DNA of 64,000 nucleotides from positions 1 through 64,000 of the forward strand of contig NZ_RHNY01000016.1 of NCBI RefSeq assembly GCF_003946345.1, in the 5' to 3' direction. Within the stretch, counting starts at the first letter, position 1, and the number at the start of each line of letters is the position of its first letter. The DNA is from Levilactobacillus tongjiangensis. GTDB taxonomy: Bacteria; Bacillota; Bacilli; Lactobacillales; Lactobacillaceae. Shown here one piece after another: positions 16,384-24,694 of the stretch. Made by a program: the position numbers and the translations under genes. The notes under the pieces are model-generated. The model was not told the origin of the DNA, did no database searches, and saw only the letters and a program-made list of their open reading frames with translations.

Positions 16384-17352
16384 ATGAAAAAATACAGTCA
16401 ATGGATTGTTGGATTTGCCATTATTTTGGGTATCTTCAATGTAACCGATACGAATGCTCATGCTAGTCACAATTATTCAGCACGCCGGTCAAATTCAGTA
16501 AAACTTGTGTGGCGTAAAACAATGGGCAAACATACCCTGATGACTAAGAGCGGTACCCTCTATTCAAAACATCTTGGTAGCAAGCGTTCTTATGGTCATG
16601 CTTTGATCAATCAGGCAGTCGTTACCACTGGTCATGAAAAGTTATATCGCAAAGCCAAGAAAAATTTTGCGGTCTATTATCGTGTGGTTAGTGTAGACGG
16701 CCGATATTCTGGATGGATTTGGCGGGGGTACCTGACCAAGAAATCAGGAAACGTTCCTTCAAGCGCACAACCTGTCACGTCTAAACCAATCTCAACGAAT
16801 TTCATTGTACCTAAAAAATCAAAAGATCATAATTATCAGGATAGTCAGAAATTTACGAAGTTAGTTTCAGAACAAATGCACCGAGACGGGTATCGTCAAA
16901 GTCAGAACTTATCAGCAATTTACACGGCTGCCTTGTCGGATCTTGACGATTGGACCGGTACTTTGACGAAATCAATTTTGACTAGTGGATTTGGGGAAGA
17001 GGCAGGACCGCTTAAGTTACAGCCCAAAGATTTACACTTTACTTATTCAGCGACTGGCGGAAAGGTTGGTAGTGATACAGCCACACCAATGCTTGATAGC
17101 TGGAACCAACCAGTAATTGAACGTGTATTACATACCTCTGGTTTCAACTCGAATACGGGGGAGACCGGCACTTTAGTCAATGATTTAGCTAAGTATTTGG
17201 AAAAAGAACTCAATACGCATCGTGCCAAGAATTTCTATTTGGTTGCCGCAATTGGTTATCCGGGAAGTCTAATGGACGCCGGTTGGCCCGACACTTCAGG
17301 ATTTGGAATCAGTTTTCATTTTCTATACAGCAGGGTAGCAGATGGTAAGTGA
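16384..17352 (+). CDS. Secreted protein with SH3-like/GW-type cell-wall module
   Basis: Predicted exported protein of 322 residues: signal peptide about 1-26 (ending NAHAS), then a domain of about 40-120 whose pattern (KLYRKAKKNFAVYYRVVSVD, GWIWRGYL) resembles the GW/SH3-like wall-binding repeats of lactobacillus surface proteins. A Ser/Pro linker follows, and then a C-terminal domain of about 155-322 that I do not recognise. It is one of four secreted-protein genes clustered here. ATG 16384 follows GGAGGGGATGTAG. Confidence 0.7.
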   Translation: MKKYSQWIVGFAIILGIFNVTDTNAHASHNYSARRSNSVKLVWRKTMGKHTLMTKSGTLYSKHLGSKRSYGHALINQAVVTTGHEKLYRKAKKNFAVYYRVVSVDGRYSGWIWRGYLTKKSGNVPSSAQPVTSKPISTNFIVPKKSKDHNYQDSQKFTKLVSEQMHRDGYRQSQNLSAIYTAALSDLDDWTGTLTKSILTSGFGEEAGPLKLQPKDLHFTYSATGGKVGSDTATPMLDSWNQPVIERVLHTSGFNSNTGETGTLVNDLAKYLEKELNTHRAKNFYLVAAIGYPGSLMDAGWPDTSGFGISFHFLYSRVADGK

Positions 17353-17364
17353 TAGGTATTGCAC

Positions 17365-17405
17365 AAAAAAAGCCTTCAAGCTAGGGTGATTCCTAACCTG
17401 AAGGC
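17365..17405 (-). terminator. Terminator for the 17.4-kb secreted-protein gene
   Basis: On the minus strand GCCTTCAGGTTAGG pairs with CCCTAGCTTGAAGGC and is followed by seven T. It may also stop the convergent 16384 gene. Confidence 0.8.
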
Positions 17406-17436
17406 AGTGGTAGTCATGAAATTTTAAACGCTTAAC

Positions 17437-17829
17437 TTATTTATAGAGGCTGATACTGGTGCTCTTTTTGACATGCTTGAAGTTAGAAACTTCAATATGA
17501 TGCTTTGAGACGCGCTTGATGTACAGGTTGCCACGCTTCTTGGAATAGACTGGCTCATAACCATTGATTTTGTAGACGTGATGGCCTAGATACTTAAATT
17601 TAGTGTTATTCAAATACGTGGGGTCATTGGCCTGGAAATGGTAATAGTTTTTGCCAATTTTAGCCTGGCTATGGAAAATTTTATCGTGATGAGCGCGCCA
17701 AGTACCTCTGAGTTTCTTGGCCATGCCCCAATGCCAAGCTGATGCATTAGCTTGAGTCAGGGGTAATGCAGGTAATGCTAGTGATAAGCCGACAATTGCC
17801 AATGCGATTGGTTTCGTAATGCTTTTCAT
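17437..17829 (-). CDS. Secreted hypothetical protein with LRGTW motif
   Basis: Predicted exported, very basic protein of 130 residues. The signal peptide is about 1-28 (cleavage after ANA), and the mature part starts near KKLRGTWRAHHD and is rich in Lys, His and Tyr. It is related in layout to the protein at 14416-14907. ATG 17829 is preceded by GGAGGAGGAAT; upstream extension would run over the leader. A leader block at 17850-17883 resembles that of the paralogue. Confidence 0.72.
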   Translation of the reverse strand: MKSITKPIALAIVGLSLALPALPLTQANASAWHWGMAKKLRGTWRAHHDKIFHSQAKIGKNYYHFQANDPTYLNNTKFKYLGHHVYKINGYEPVYSKKRGNLYIKRVSKHHIEVSNFKHVKKSTSISLYK

Positions 17830-17906
17830 TATGTAATTCCTCCTCCGGAAATGACAGCTTTTTGAGACATCAGTCTTTGGTCCAGTTGCGTTTATGAAAA
17901 TTCCAA

Positions 17907-17934
17907 TAAAAATAGCCTGCCTACGCAGGCTATT
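17907..17934 (-). terminator. Terminator of ndk
   Basis: On the minus strand AATAGCCTGC, a four-base loop and GCAGGCTATT, then a T-rich run. It separates ndk from the secreted-protein gene. Confidence 0.8.
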
Positions 17935-17943
17935 ACCGATCAT

Positions 17944-18405
17944 TTATTTCTTGTTACCACTTTGTTTGTGAGCGGCTACTGCCAGTTCTGGGAACCAAAT
18001 AGCAATTTCGTGGTGAGCATTTTCACGACTGTCTGAAGTATGGATGATATTCCGCAGAATGCCATCGGGATATTCGTGGGCAAAGTCACCCCGAATTGTG
18101 CCTGGCTGGGCATCGTTGGTCCGGGTCTTACCAGCCAAATTATGGACCGCCTTTACAACGTCGGTCCCAGTTACAATGATAGCAACGAGTGGGCCTTCCT
18201 TCATGTAGGTTTCAATTTCATGGAAGTAGGGCTTCTCAACCTGCTCTCGATAGTGTTGTCTTAATTGTTCGTCAGTTGCGTTGACAACCTTTAATGCAGA
18301 AATCTGGAATCGCTTACGTTCGAACCGAGAAATAATTTCACCAATATGACCTTCGGCAACGCCGTCGGGTTTAACTAATACTAAAGTCTTTTCAGAATTT
18401 GCCAT
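17944..18405 (-). CDS. ndk: Nucleoside diphosphate kinase
   Basis: Cytosolic enzyme that moves the gamma phosphate from ATP to other nucleoside diphosphates by a phospho-histidine intermediate. The 153 residues include the active-site motif NIIHTSDS (His about 117), the start TLVLVKPDGV and the RGDFA loop near 104. Length is normal. The ATG at 18405 has AAGGAGG upstream; the frame is open for 11 more codons without need. Confidence 0.95.
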   Translation of the reverse strand: MANSEKTLVLVKPDGVAEGHIGEIISRFERKRFQISALKVVNATDEQLRQHYREQVEKPYFHEIETYMKEGPLVAIIVTGTDVVKAVHNLAGKTRTNDAQPGTIRGDFAHEYPDGILRNIIHTSDSRENAHHEIAIWFPELAVAAHKQSGNKK

Positions 18406-18512
18406 GGTAGAAACCTCCTTGATTTTAGAACAACTCACAATTGCTCAGTGTCTAACAAGTTGTTACCCTAAATTGTAGAAGAAGCACGGTCTGCCGTCAA
18501 CTAAGTTCTGAT

Positions 18513-18547
18513 AAAAAAAGCGCTAATCATTAAAAAATAATCAGCGC
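18513..18547 (-). terminator. Terminator of the phosphatase-PspC operon
   Basis: On the minus strand GCGCTGATTATT pairs with AATGATTAGCGC, followed by seven T. Confidence 0.8.
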
Positions 18548-18555
18548 AATAATAT

Positions 18556-18741
18556 TTAAGCGGGATCACCCATGATCATCCAGAGAATTAAATAGACAAT
18601 TAGACCCGGAAACATTGGTGTGATGGTTAAAACGACGAAGAGTAACCGAGCAACGCCGACGTTCCAGTCGAAGTGCTCCGCTAGACCGCCAATTACTCCA
18701 GCAAATACTTGGTTTGAACGGGAACGATGAATATTCTTCAT
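18556..18741 (-). CDS. PspC-domain membrane protein
   Basis: Small membrane protein of 61 residues matching the PspC domain: basic start MKNIHRSRSNQVFAGV, GGLAEHFDW, then a hydrophobic hairpin of about 33-57. The domain is linked to envelope stress responses in other bacteria; the role here is inferred only from the domain. GGGAGG lies 8 bases before the ATG. It starts 17 bases after the phosphatase gene and shares its terminator. Confidence 0.85.
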   Translation of the reverse strand: MKNIHRSRSNQVFAGVIGGLAEHFDWNVGVARLLFVVLTITPMFPGLIVYLILWMIMGDPA

Positions 18742-18758
18742 GCAAATACCTCCCTAGA

Positions 18759-19421
18759 TTAAGATTGGAAATCAATCCGATTGAAGAAGTCAACGTGGAC
18801 ATCATCATCTGTGATTTCGAGTTTAGTAATACTGCCATTGATGGTTGGAATACCTTCGTCCAATTTTGGCGCATATCGATCAACAATGGATCGAATCGTC
18901 ATTCCATGGGAGACCACTAGGACTGATTCGCCATCCTTGGTGTTGGCTCGGAGCTTATCAAAGCCACGGTCGAGTCGTTTCCAGAACATGGCGTCGTCTT
19001 CAGCATCTTCGTACAGGTCAGCCTTCCGAATCAGGTCACGGGCCCGTTCAAGTCCATATTTGCCCAAAATATCGGATTCAGAGGTCAAATTGACCTGGGC
19101 ACCGACAAATTGCCACATTTGGTTGCCGTCATTGCCTTCGAAGTAACCAAAGCATTGTTCCCGAAATTCAGGATACTGGTAGGAAACGATGTTGACGTTG
19201 TCTTGGTTTTGCCGTAAGGCTAATCGAGACGTTTCAATGGTGCGACCTGAATCACTGCTGTAGGCAGCTGCGAGTTTGACGTTACTGAGTTGTTTCCCCG
19301 CACGAACCGCATCCGCGCGGCCCTTTTCAGTCAGTGGTGAGTCAACCCAACCCTGAACCTTATTGTAGTGATTCAGCATGGTCTGACCGTGACGAACAAA
19401 ATAAGCGGTAAACTTTTTCAT
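18759..19421 (-). CDS. Histidine phosphatase (phosphoglycerate mutase-like) family protein
   Basis: Member of the histidine phosphatase superfamily, 220 residues. The catalytic RHGQT lies at about 10-14, the second His is in VVSHGMT near 171, and ETSR near 65 fits the family. The substrate is not clear from sequence; a cofactor-dependent mutase is less likely than a phosphatase because the protein is an outlier in length and motif context. ATG 19421 follows AAGGGGC. It is the first gene of a two-gene operon with the PspC protein. Confidence 0.85.
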   Translation of the reverse strand: MKKFTAYFVRHGQTMLNHYNKVQGWVDSPLTEKGRADAVRAGKQLSNVKLAAAYSSDSGRTIETSRLALRQNQDNVNIVSYQYPEFREQCFGYFEGNDGNQMWQFVGAQVNLTSESDILGKYGLERARDLIRKADLYEDAEDDAMFWKRLDRGFDKLRANTKDGESVLVVSHGMTIRSIVDRYAPKLDEGIPTINGSITKLEITDDDVHVDFFNRIDFQS

Positions 19422-19596
19422 AAATGAATGCCCCTTTTCGTTGACTCCATTATTGTTACGTCCTTAGTATAGCAAGCTCTATGAAAGAACGCGACGGTTT
19501 TACTCGATAAATTAAGGCCGGAAACTATTTCAGGTGATTTCAACAGTTATTTTTCCGGATGCGTGCTAAAGTAAAGGGCAATAGGAGATGATGCGT

Positions 19597-20478
19597 ATGA
19601 GTACTGAAAGTAGTTATCGGTATACGGGAGAGCGGTCAGTTGACCTCTCTCAGCTAGCAACTAAAGCTAGTCGCGTTCCTGAGGCAAGTGTCATCAACAA
19701 TGCCATAGAGGCTAACGTAGCCGCGTTGAGTGACCTGCAAAGTCGACTTTACTCGCAACAACAGGCGGGGGTCATCATTATTTTACAGGGGATGGATACA
19801 GCTGGTAAGGATGGTTTGATTCGACACGTATTTAGCGGATTAAATCCAGCTGGAACAAGTGTGGTGAGTTTTAAGCAACCGACCCATCTTCAATTAGATC
19901 ATGATTTCCTATGGCGAATTAATCAGGAATTGCCCAGACGAGGGGAGATTCGCGTATTTAACCGCTCACAGTACGAGGACGTTCTGATTAGCCGCGTTCA
20001 TCCGGAAATCGTTTTGAGTCAGAATCTTCCCGGAATTACGAAATTAGCAGATGTTGATGATCGGTTCTTTGCAAAACGCTATAGTGATTTACGAAATTAC
20101 GAAAAGTATTTACGTCACCAAGGTTTTGTGACGATTAAATTCTTCCTTCACCTATCTAAGGAGGAACAGACCAAACGGTTTGAACGACGAATCGAAATTC
20201 CCAACAAGAATTGGAAGTTCTCGCCCAGTGATATGACCGAACGGGCTTTCTGGCAAGACTATCAAATTGCCTATACCAAGATGCTGGAACATACGGCTAC
20301 TAAAAAGCAACCATGGTACCTGATTCCGGCCGATGATAAGGCAGTAGCCCGGTTGATTGTTTCCAATATTCTGGTTGAACGATTGCAGGAATTAAATCCA
20401 AGTTATCCAGTTGTGAGTGCATCCGAACAAGAAAAGCTTAAAACTATCTTGAGACAACTAAAAGAAGGAGAATTGTAA
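19597..20478 (+). CDS. Polyphosphate kinase 2 family protein
   Basis: PPK2 enzymes transfer phosphate between polyphosphate and nucleotides. The 293 residues contain Walker A GMDTAGKDG (about 68-76), the lid and Walker B region (FNRSQYEDVLISRVHPE near 121-137) and the aromatic-basic C-terminal half typical of single-domain PPK2 (NWKFSPSDM). The subclass (AMP or ADP phosphorylation) cannot be told by eye. ATG 19597 is chosen over the ATG at 19588 because AGGAG directly abuts the earlier one. Confidence 0.9.
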   Translation: MSTESSYRYTGERSVDLSQLATKASRVPEASVINNAIEANVAALSDLQSRLYSQQQAGVIIILQGMDTAGKDGLIRHVFSGLNPAGTSVVSFKQPTHLQLDHDFLWRINQELPRRGEIRVFNRSQYEDVLISRVHPEIVLSQNLPGITKLADVDDRFFAKRYSDLRNYEKYLRHQGFVTIKFFLHLSKEEQTKRFERRIEIPNKNWKFSPSDMTERAFWQDYQIAYTKMLEHTATKKQPWYLIPADDKAVARLIVSNILVERLQELNPSYPVVSASEQEKLKTILRQLKEGEL

Positions 20479-20554
20479 TAGACAATTTGCTATGTGTCAG
20501 GAAATTATCAACTTTTTTTATCCAACGCAATTGTATATAGCAATCGTCTCAAAT

Positions 20555-20606
20555 TTGCCCTCACCAGTCACAAAATGGTACAGTAGTTTCATTAATTAGT
20601 GAGGGC
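20555..20606 (+). promoter_or_regulatory. mvaS promoter spanned by an inverted repeat
   Basis: TTGCCC (20555-20560), an 18-base spacer and TACAGT (20579-20584) form the likely promoter. GCCCTCAC (20557-20564), overlapping the -35, and GTGAGGGC (20599-20606), in the early leader, are perfect inverted copies. The layout suggests an operator pair. Confidence 0.5.
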
Positions 20607-20630
20607 TTAGCCTCAAGGAGGAAATACAAC

Positions 20631-21803
20631 ATGACGGTGACGGTTGGTATTGATAAGATGGGGTTTTATACGCCAGGAATGTACCTAGACATGACAGATT
20701 TAGCCCATGCACGGCATGACGATCCTAATAAATACTTGATTGGGATTGGCCAGTCCAAGCAGGCAGTAATTCCGCCAACCCAGGACGTTGTGACCATGGC
20801 TGCAAACGCTGCAAGTCAGTTTATGACCCCAGAAATTAAACAAAGCATTGCGATGGTGTTGTTTGGAACCGAATCGGGTATCGACAATTCAAAGGCGACG
20901 GCCGTTTATTTGGCGCATCTTTTGGATTTGCCACAAACGACCCGAGCGGTGGAAATCAAACAGGCCTGTTATGGCGCAACTGCGGGACTACAACTTGCGG
21001 CAGATTATGTTCGCGTTCATCCCGAAGCCAAGGTATTGGTCGTTGGTGCTGATATTGCCCGATATGGGTTACGAACGGCCGGTGAGGTCACGCAAGGTGG
21101 CGGTGCAGTGGCATTCTTAGTGACAGCTAATCCGCAAATTTTAGCACTTGATGAAGTCAGCAGTTACCACACTGAAGACGTTATGGACTTCTGGCGGCCG
21201 GTTTATCGGACGGAAGCTCTAGTCGATGGTAAGTATTCAACGAACGTTTACTTAGACTTCTTTAAGACGGTGTGGACAGAGTATCAACGACAAACGTCCC
21301 GTAAAATTGCTGATTTTGATGCGTTTGTTTTCCATATTCCGTTTACCAAGATGGGGCGCAAAGGGTTGCGGCAGATTTTGCCAGAAGCCACGCCAACTCA
21401 TCAAGCTGAGCTGACCGCAGCTTTTGAAGCCAGTCAGGAAGATAATCGTAACGTTGGGAATTTGTATACTGGGTCTTTGTACTTAAGTTTTCTATCACTT
21501 CTCCGGCACGGGGATTTAAGTGCAGGCAAGCAAATTGGTTTCTTTAGTTATGGTTCTGGTGCGGAGGGTGAATTCTTCAGTGGCAAGATTCAACCTGATT
21601 ATCAGCAGGGCTACGACGAATCAGCAATCAGTCAACTGTTGACTAAACGGCGGCGGGTTTCCGTAGCCGAATATGAAGAGATTTTTAATCAGCGCCTCGA
21701 TACAATTGGTAGTGATCAGCGGTTGCCGGTCGATGAAGAGTCAGCCCAATACTATTTAGCCGGTCGGTTGAATGAGCAGCGTCAATATAGAATTCAAAAA
21801 TAA
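20631..21803 (+). CDS. mvaS: Hydroxymethylglutaryl-CoA synthase
   Basis: Second enzyme of the mevalonate route to isoprenoids: condenses acetoacetyl-CoA and acetyl-CoA. The 390 residues have the thiolase-like fold with the catalytic Cys in IKQACYGATAG (about Cys 111), the general-base Glu region GTESGID near 79, and FHIPFTKMGRKG near 234 with the catalytic His. AAGGAGGAAA precedes ATG 20631. It stands alone; the reductase and other mevalonate genes are not in the window. Confidence 0.96.
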   Translation: MTVTVGIDKMGFYTPGMYLDMTDLAHARHDDPNKYLIGIGQSKQAVIPPTQDVVTMAANAASQFMTPEIKQSIAMVLFGTESGIDNSKATAVYLAHLLDLPQTTRAVEIKQACYGATAGLQLAADYVRVHPEAKVLVVGADIARYGLRTAGEVTQGGGAVAFLVTANPQILALDEVSSYHTEDVMDFWRPVYRTEALVDGKYSTNVYLDFFKTVWTEYQRQTSRKIADFDAFVFHIPFTKMGRKGLRQILPEATPTHQAELTAAFEASQEDNRNVGNLYTGSLYLSFLSLLRHGDLSAGKQIGFFSYGSGAEGEFFSGKIQPDYQQGYDESAISQLLTKRRRVSVAEYEEIFNQRLDTIGSDQRLPVDEESAQYYLAGRLNEQRQYRIQK

Positions 21804-21828
21804 AAGGACGCCCACAAGGCGTCCTTTT
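21802..21828. terminator. Bidirectional terminator after mvaS
   Basis: AAAAGGACGCC, CACAA loop, GGCGTCCTTTT, between two convergent genes. Confidence 0.85.
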
Positions 21829-21832
21829 GCAA

Positions 21833-22414
21833 TTATTCAAATTCATTCTTGGTAACGTAGCCATCTTTGAAGACGAGCACGGGTGATTGTCCTTTTAGAC
21901 CAAGGGTCAATGAGTAACCCTTACCTAATGCCTTTTCTAAGGATTGACTGGTTTGCGTAAAATTGCTGACAAACTTAGGCCATTTGGCTTGTTTGGCCTG
22001 ACTGGGGTCCTTTTCCAAGGCCTTGATGGTCTTCACCAGGTCCGAGTTTGTAATGGTCAAGACGTACGTTTTAGTTTTTGGATTAAACGTAACTGGTCCT
22101 AGCTTGTGTAATGATTTATTGAGTTGCTTCCGCACAGTCTCTTCATTTTGAGACTGACTGGTTGTGCTACTGGATGAAGTGAAGGGGTGACTAGAGGCTA
22201 GGCTAGCGCTCTTACTTGAACTTTCAGCGCTCGAAGACTGGTGATTGTTTGACCAGTAAGGAAGCTTCCAAATTGAGACACCCGTTAAGACCAACGCAAT
22301 TGCTAAAACAATGGCTGACCCGATAGGTGAATCATGGTGCTGGATGGCAGTAGCCATTGAAAAAATGGCAATGACTGCCAAAAAAATACCAAAAATAACA
22401 AAACCAAGAATCAT
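21833..22414 (-). CDS. Membrane-anchored hypothetical protein
   Basis: Protein of 193 residues with two N-terminal hydrophobic helices (about 1-22 and 32-52), a Ser-rich spacer (about 58-90) and a soluble C-terminal domain (about 92-193) ending near the start of the shared terminator. The C-terminal pattern (LHKLGPVTFNPKTKTYVLTI) suggests an extracellular alpha/beta domain, but I cannot name it. GGGGGGATT lies upstream of ATG 22414. Confidence 0.7.
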   Translation of the reverse strand: MILGFVIFGIFLAVIAIFSMATAIQHHDSPIGSAIVLAIALVLTGVSIWKLPYWSNNHQSSSAESSSKSASLASSHPFTSSSSTTSQSQNEETVRKQLNKSLHKLGPVTFNPKTKTYVLTITNSDLVKTIKALEKDPSQAKQAKWPKFVSNFTQTSQSLEKALGKGYSLTLGLKGQSPVLVFKDGYVTKNEFE

Positions 22415-22637
22415 AGGTGAATCCCCCCAAGTTACGTGTCTTAAGCTAAGTATAGCATGAAATAATTATTGTTTGAATGGTTGGTCAACCATTTGTAAAA
22501 AGTCGAATAATAAAGCAAGTAATCTTTTAATTTTTGAATAATGTGAATTATAACCGAATATTAATTTTAAATAGGTCGCCAACCGTTAGCTTTTACAGTA
22601 TAATAGGGCTATTCGAGAGAGAAATGAGGAGATTAGT

Positions 22638-23078
22638 GTGACTAGTGTATATTTAGCAGGACCATTCTTTGATGACGAACAAATTGCCCGCATCGAACGG
22701 GTGGAAAAAGCCTTAGCAGCTAACCCACGCGTAGCGAATGTCTTTAGTCCCCGGTTGAGTGAAATCCCTGGGCTAACTATGGGAACCCCTGAATGGGCCA
22801 CACAGACCTTTGAAATGGATGTGCATCAAATTGATCAGGCCGACGTTGTTGTGGCTTTGGTAGATTTCGTAGGGGACCAGGTAGACTCTGGGACGGCCTT
22901 TGAAATTGGATACGCCTTCCACAGTAAGAAACCAGTCGTCATTCTGCATGAAAAGGACACCATTCTGAATTTGATGATTGCCGAAGGTTTGCATGCCTAC
23001 TTACGAGAAGCGGAATCCCTAGCCGCATACGATTTCTCTACGCTGCCCGAGAGTCACTATTCAGGAAAAGTTATCTAA
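22638..23078 (+). CDS. ntd: Nucleoside 2-deoxyribosyltransferase
   Basis: Salvage enzyme typical of lactobacilli that swaps bases on deoxyribonucleosides. The 146 residues carry the start YLAGPFF, the motif DVVVALVD near 73-80 and the catalytic SGTAFEIGYAF (Glu about 93). Type I (purine) or II (all bases) cannot be decided by eye. Translation starts at GTG 22638 with GAGGAG upstream. TATAAT at 22599-22604 is the likely -10. It converges on lexA. Confidence 0.93.
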   Translation: MTSVYLAGPFFDDEQIARIERVEKALAANPRVANVFSPRLSEIPGLTMGTPEWATQTFEMDVHQIDQADVVVALVDFVGDQVDSGTAFEIGYAFHSKKPVVILHEKDTILNLMIAEGLHAYLREAESLAAYDFSTLPESHYSGKVI

Positions 23079-23110
23079 GAACGTCGTTTAAGTATCAGAA
23101 CTGAAAAATA

Positions 23111-23148
23111 AAAAAGAGGCCGAGATATCATATCTCGACCTCTTTTAT
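23111..23148. terminator. Bidirectional terminator between ntd and lexA
   Basis: AAAAGAGG plus CGAGATAT fold back on ATATCTCG and CCTCTTTT. Confidence 0.85.
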
Positions 23149-23159
23149 TTTACAAAAGA

Positions 23160-23789
23160 TTAGTGAACGTCATCGCGGAAGAGACCCACGACTCGGCCCA
23201 AGATGCTAACGTGATTTAAGATGATTGGCGCCATTGTGTCATTTTCAGGTTGGAGCCGGAAATGGTCGGCCTCTTTGAAGAAACGCTTGCAGGTTGCTTC
23301 GTTATCCTCAGTCATCGCAATGACGATATCCCCATTGTCAGCCGACTGTTGTCGACGAACAATCACTTGATCACCATTTAAAATACCAATGTTGATCATA
23401 CTTTCGCCACGAATCGTCAACATAAACAGTTGATCATCATCGTTTTCAAATTCTGGGGGAACCGGGAAGTAATCAGTTGCTTCCTGGACAGCCAAGATTG
23501 GTTCACCAGCCGTAACCGTTCCTAGAACAGGAATCTTAGTCTGCTGTTCGTGAACACCCAGTTCTTCCAAACCCGCCGCTGTGACTTCCAAAGCCCGGGG
23601 CTTCGTTGGATCCTTAGTCAAGAGACCCTTCTTTTCCAGACGGGCGATGTGACCATGGACCGTAGAGGTTGAAGAGAGAGCTACGGCTTCACCAATTTCG
23701 CGGACAGTTGGTGGATATCCTTTTTCATTGACTCGTTCCCAGATGAAACGAAGAACGGCCATTTGTTTGCTTTCTGATGCTTTACTCAT
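23160..23789 (-). CDS. lexA: SOS repressor LexA
   Basis: Repressor of DNA-damage genes that cleaves itself when bound to RecA filaments. The 209 residues comprise a winged helix domain (about 1-66, [13 protein letters not shown]), the Ala-Gly cleavage site in TVTAGEP near 92, and the S24 peptidase domain with the catalytic Ser in RGESMI near 131 and the Lys in ATCKRFF near 169. ATG 23789 is preferred over GTG 23801 because GAGGTGG, which contains that GTG, is its ribosome binding site. A LexA box lies on its promoter, so it represses itself. Confidence 0.95.
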   Translation of the reverse strand: MSKASESKQMAVLRFIWERVNEKGYPPTVREIGEAVALSSTSTVHGHIARLEKKGLLTKDPTKPRALEVTAAGLEELGVHEQQTKIPVLGTVTAGEPILAVQEATDYFPVPPEFENDDDQLFMLTIRGESMINIGILNGDQVIVRRQQSADNGDIVIAMTEDNEATCKRFFKEADHFRLQPENDTMAPIILNHVSILGRVVGLFRDDVH

Positions 23790-23833
23790 CGTTACTGCCA
23801 CCTCGTTCGTCGTTCGATTTATAGTTTAGTTAG

Positions 23834-23873
23834 AGTGTAGCATAGGTGGCGAACATTTTCAAACAGATGTTCG
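23834..23873 (-). promoter_or_regulatory. lexA promoter with LexA box on the -35
   Basis: Minus strand TTGAAA (23862-23857), 17 bases, TACACT (23839-23834). CAAACAGATGTTCG (23860-23873) matches the gram-positive SOS box with one mismatch and overlaps the -35. A perfect spaced dyad CGAACAT (23850-23856) / ATGTTCG (23867-23873) extends the operator. Confidence 0.75.
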
Positions 23874-23980
23874 GTTAAATCGGTTGAAATCTGAAAATAA
23901 CCCTGATATGATAGGTCATGGCTTGAAAACAAGCGGTACGACCCGCTACAATGGGTCAAGTAAATAAAGGAGGTTTGTTC

Positions 23981-24229
23981 ATGGCAGAACCAACGATGGA
24001 CACCTTATTAGTCCGAATCAATGAACTCGCCCACAAAGCGAAGGGCGAAGGACTCACACCTGCTGAAACAGCAGAACGGGCCAAGTTACGTAAACAGTAT
24101 CTTAAACTGTTTAGAGCAAGCTTTAAGAGCCAGGTTGAAATGATGCAAGTCTACAACGACCAAGGCGAAGAAGTGACCCCTGAAAAAGTTCGAGAAGTTC
24201 AGCGGAAAAAGGGTTTACGGGACGATTAA
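23981..24229 (+). CDS. DUF896 (YnzC-like) protein
   Basis: Small cytosolic helical protein of 82 residues matching the DUF896/YnzC pattern (RINELAHKAK, GLTPAE, ERAKLRKQYLK). In Bacillus subtilis a homologue lies in the lexA region and is linked to the SOS regulon; here it is divergent from lexA, so the LexA box between them could act on both. The ATG at 23981 has AAAGGAGG upstream. Confidence 0.88.
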   Translation: MAEPTMDTLLVRINELAHKAKGEGLTPAETAERAKLRKQYLKLFRASFKSQVEMMQVYNDQGEEVTPEKVREVQRKKGLRDD

Positions 24230-24234
24230 TTAGG

Positions 24235-24268
24235 AAAGCGACTCCCAATTAGGGATTCGCTCTTTTAA
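24235..24268 (+). terminator. Terminator of the DUF896 gene
   Basis: AGCGACTCCC, AATTA loop, GGGATTCGCT, then a short T run. Confidence 0.7.
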
Positions 24269-24331
24269 TTTGCGTTAAATTTGTGTAAAATTGTGTATTG
24301 AATGACGTTTCGAAGAAGGAGGGGAATCGAT

Positions 24332-24556
24332 TTGCACACTTGGATATGGATCTTAATCCTCATCGTGGTCGCTTTGGCCAGTGCTGCCGCAGGTTTCTAC
24401 GGTGCCCGTAAGTACATGGAAAACTACTTGAAGAAGAATCCACCGATCAACGAAGATCAATTACGAGCAATGATGTTACAGATGGGGCAAAAGCCTTCAC
24501 AGCGTAAGTTACATCAAATGATGAACGCGATGCAACAAAACGCGAACAAAAAGTAG
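24332..24556 (+). CDS. UPF0154 (YneF-like) membrane protein
   Basis: Small protein of 74 residues with one N-terminal membrane helix (about 3-24) and a polar helical tail ([19 protein letters not shown]), the pattern of the YneF/UPF0154 family. The TTG at 24332 is chosen because GAAGGAGGGG lies 7-8 bases upstream; the in-frame ATG at 24302 lacks a site and would add a basic stretch before the helix. Role unknown. Confidence 0.88.
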   Translation: MHTWIWILILIVVALASAAAGFYGARKYMENYLKKNPPINEDQLRAMMLQMGQKPSQRKLHQMMNAMQQNANKK

Positions 24557-24574
24557 GGGTCACCTTACTTCCGA

Positions 24575-24611
24575 GACTCACCACCGTTTTCAGCGGAGGT
24601 GAGTCTTTTTT
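24575..24611 (+). terminator. Terminator of the YneF-like gene
   Basis: GACTCACC (24575-24582) pairs with GGTGAGTC (24598-24605), followed by six T. Confidence 0.85.
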
Positions 24612-24694
24612 GTTGTATTTTATGAAAATATCTGTAAACTATATTAGTCTGTGCTATATTTTAATCATATTCTAATTTTTGAGGAGGGATGTTC

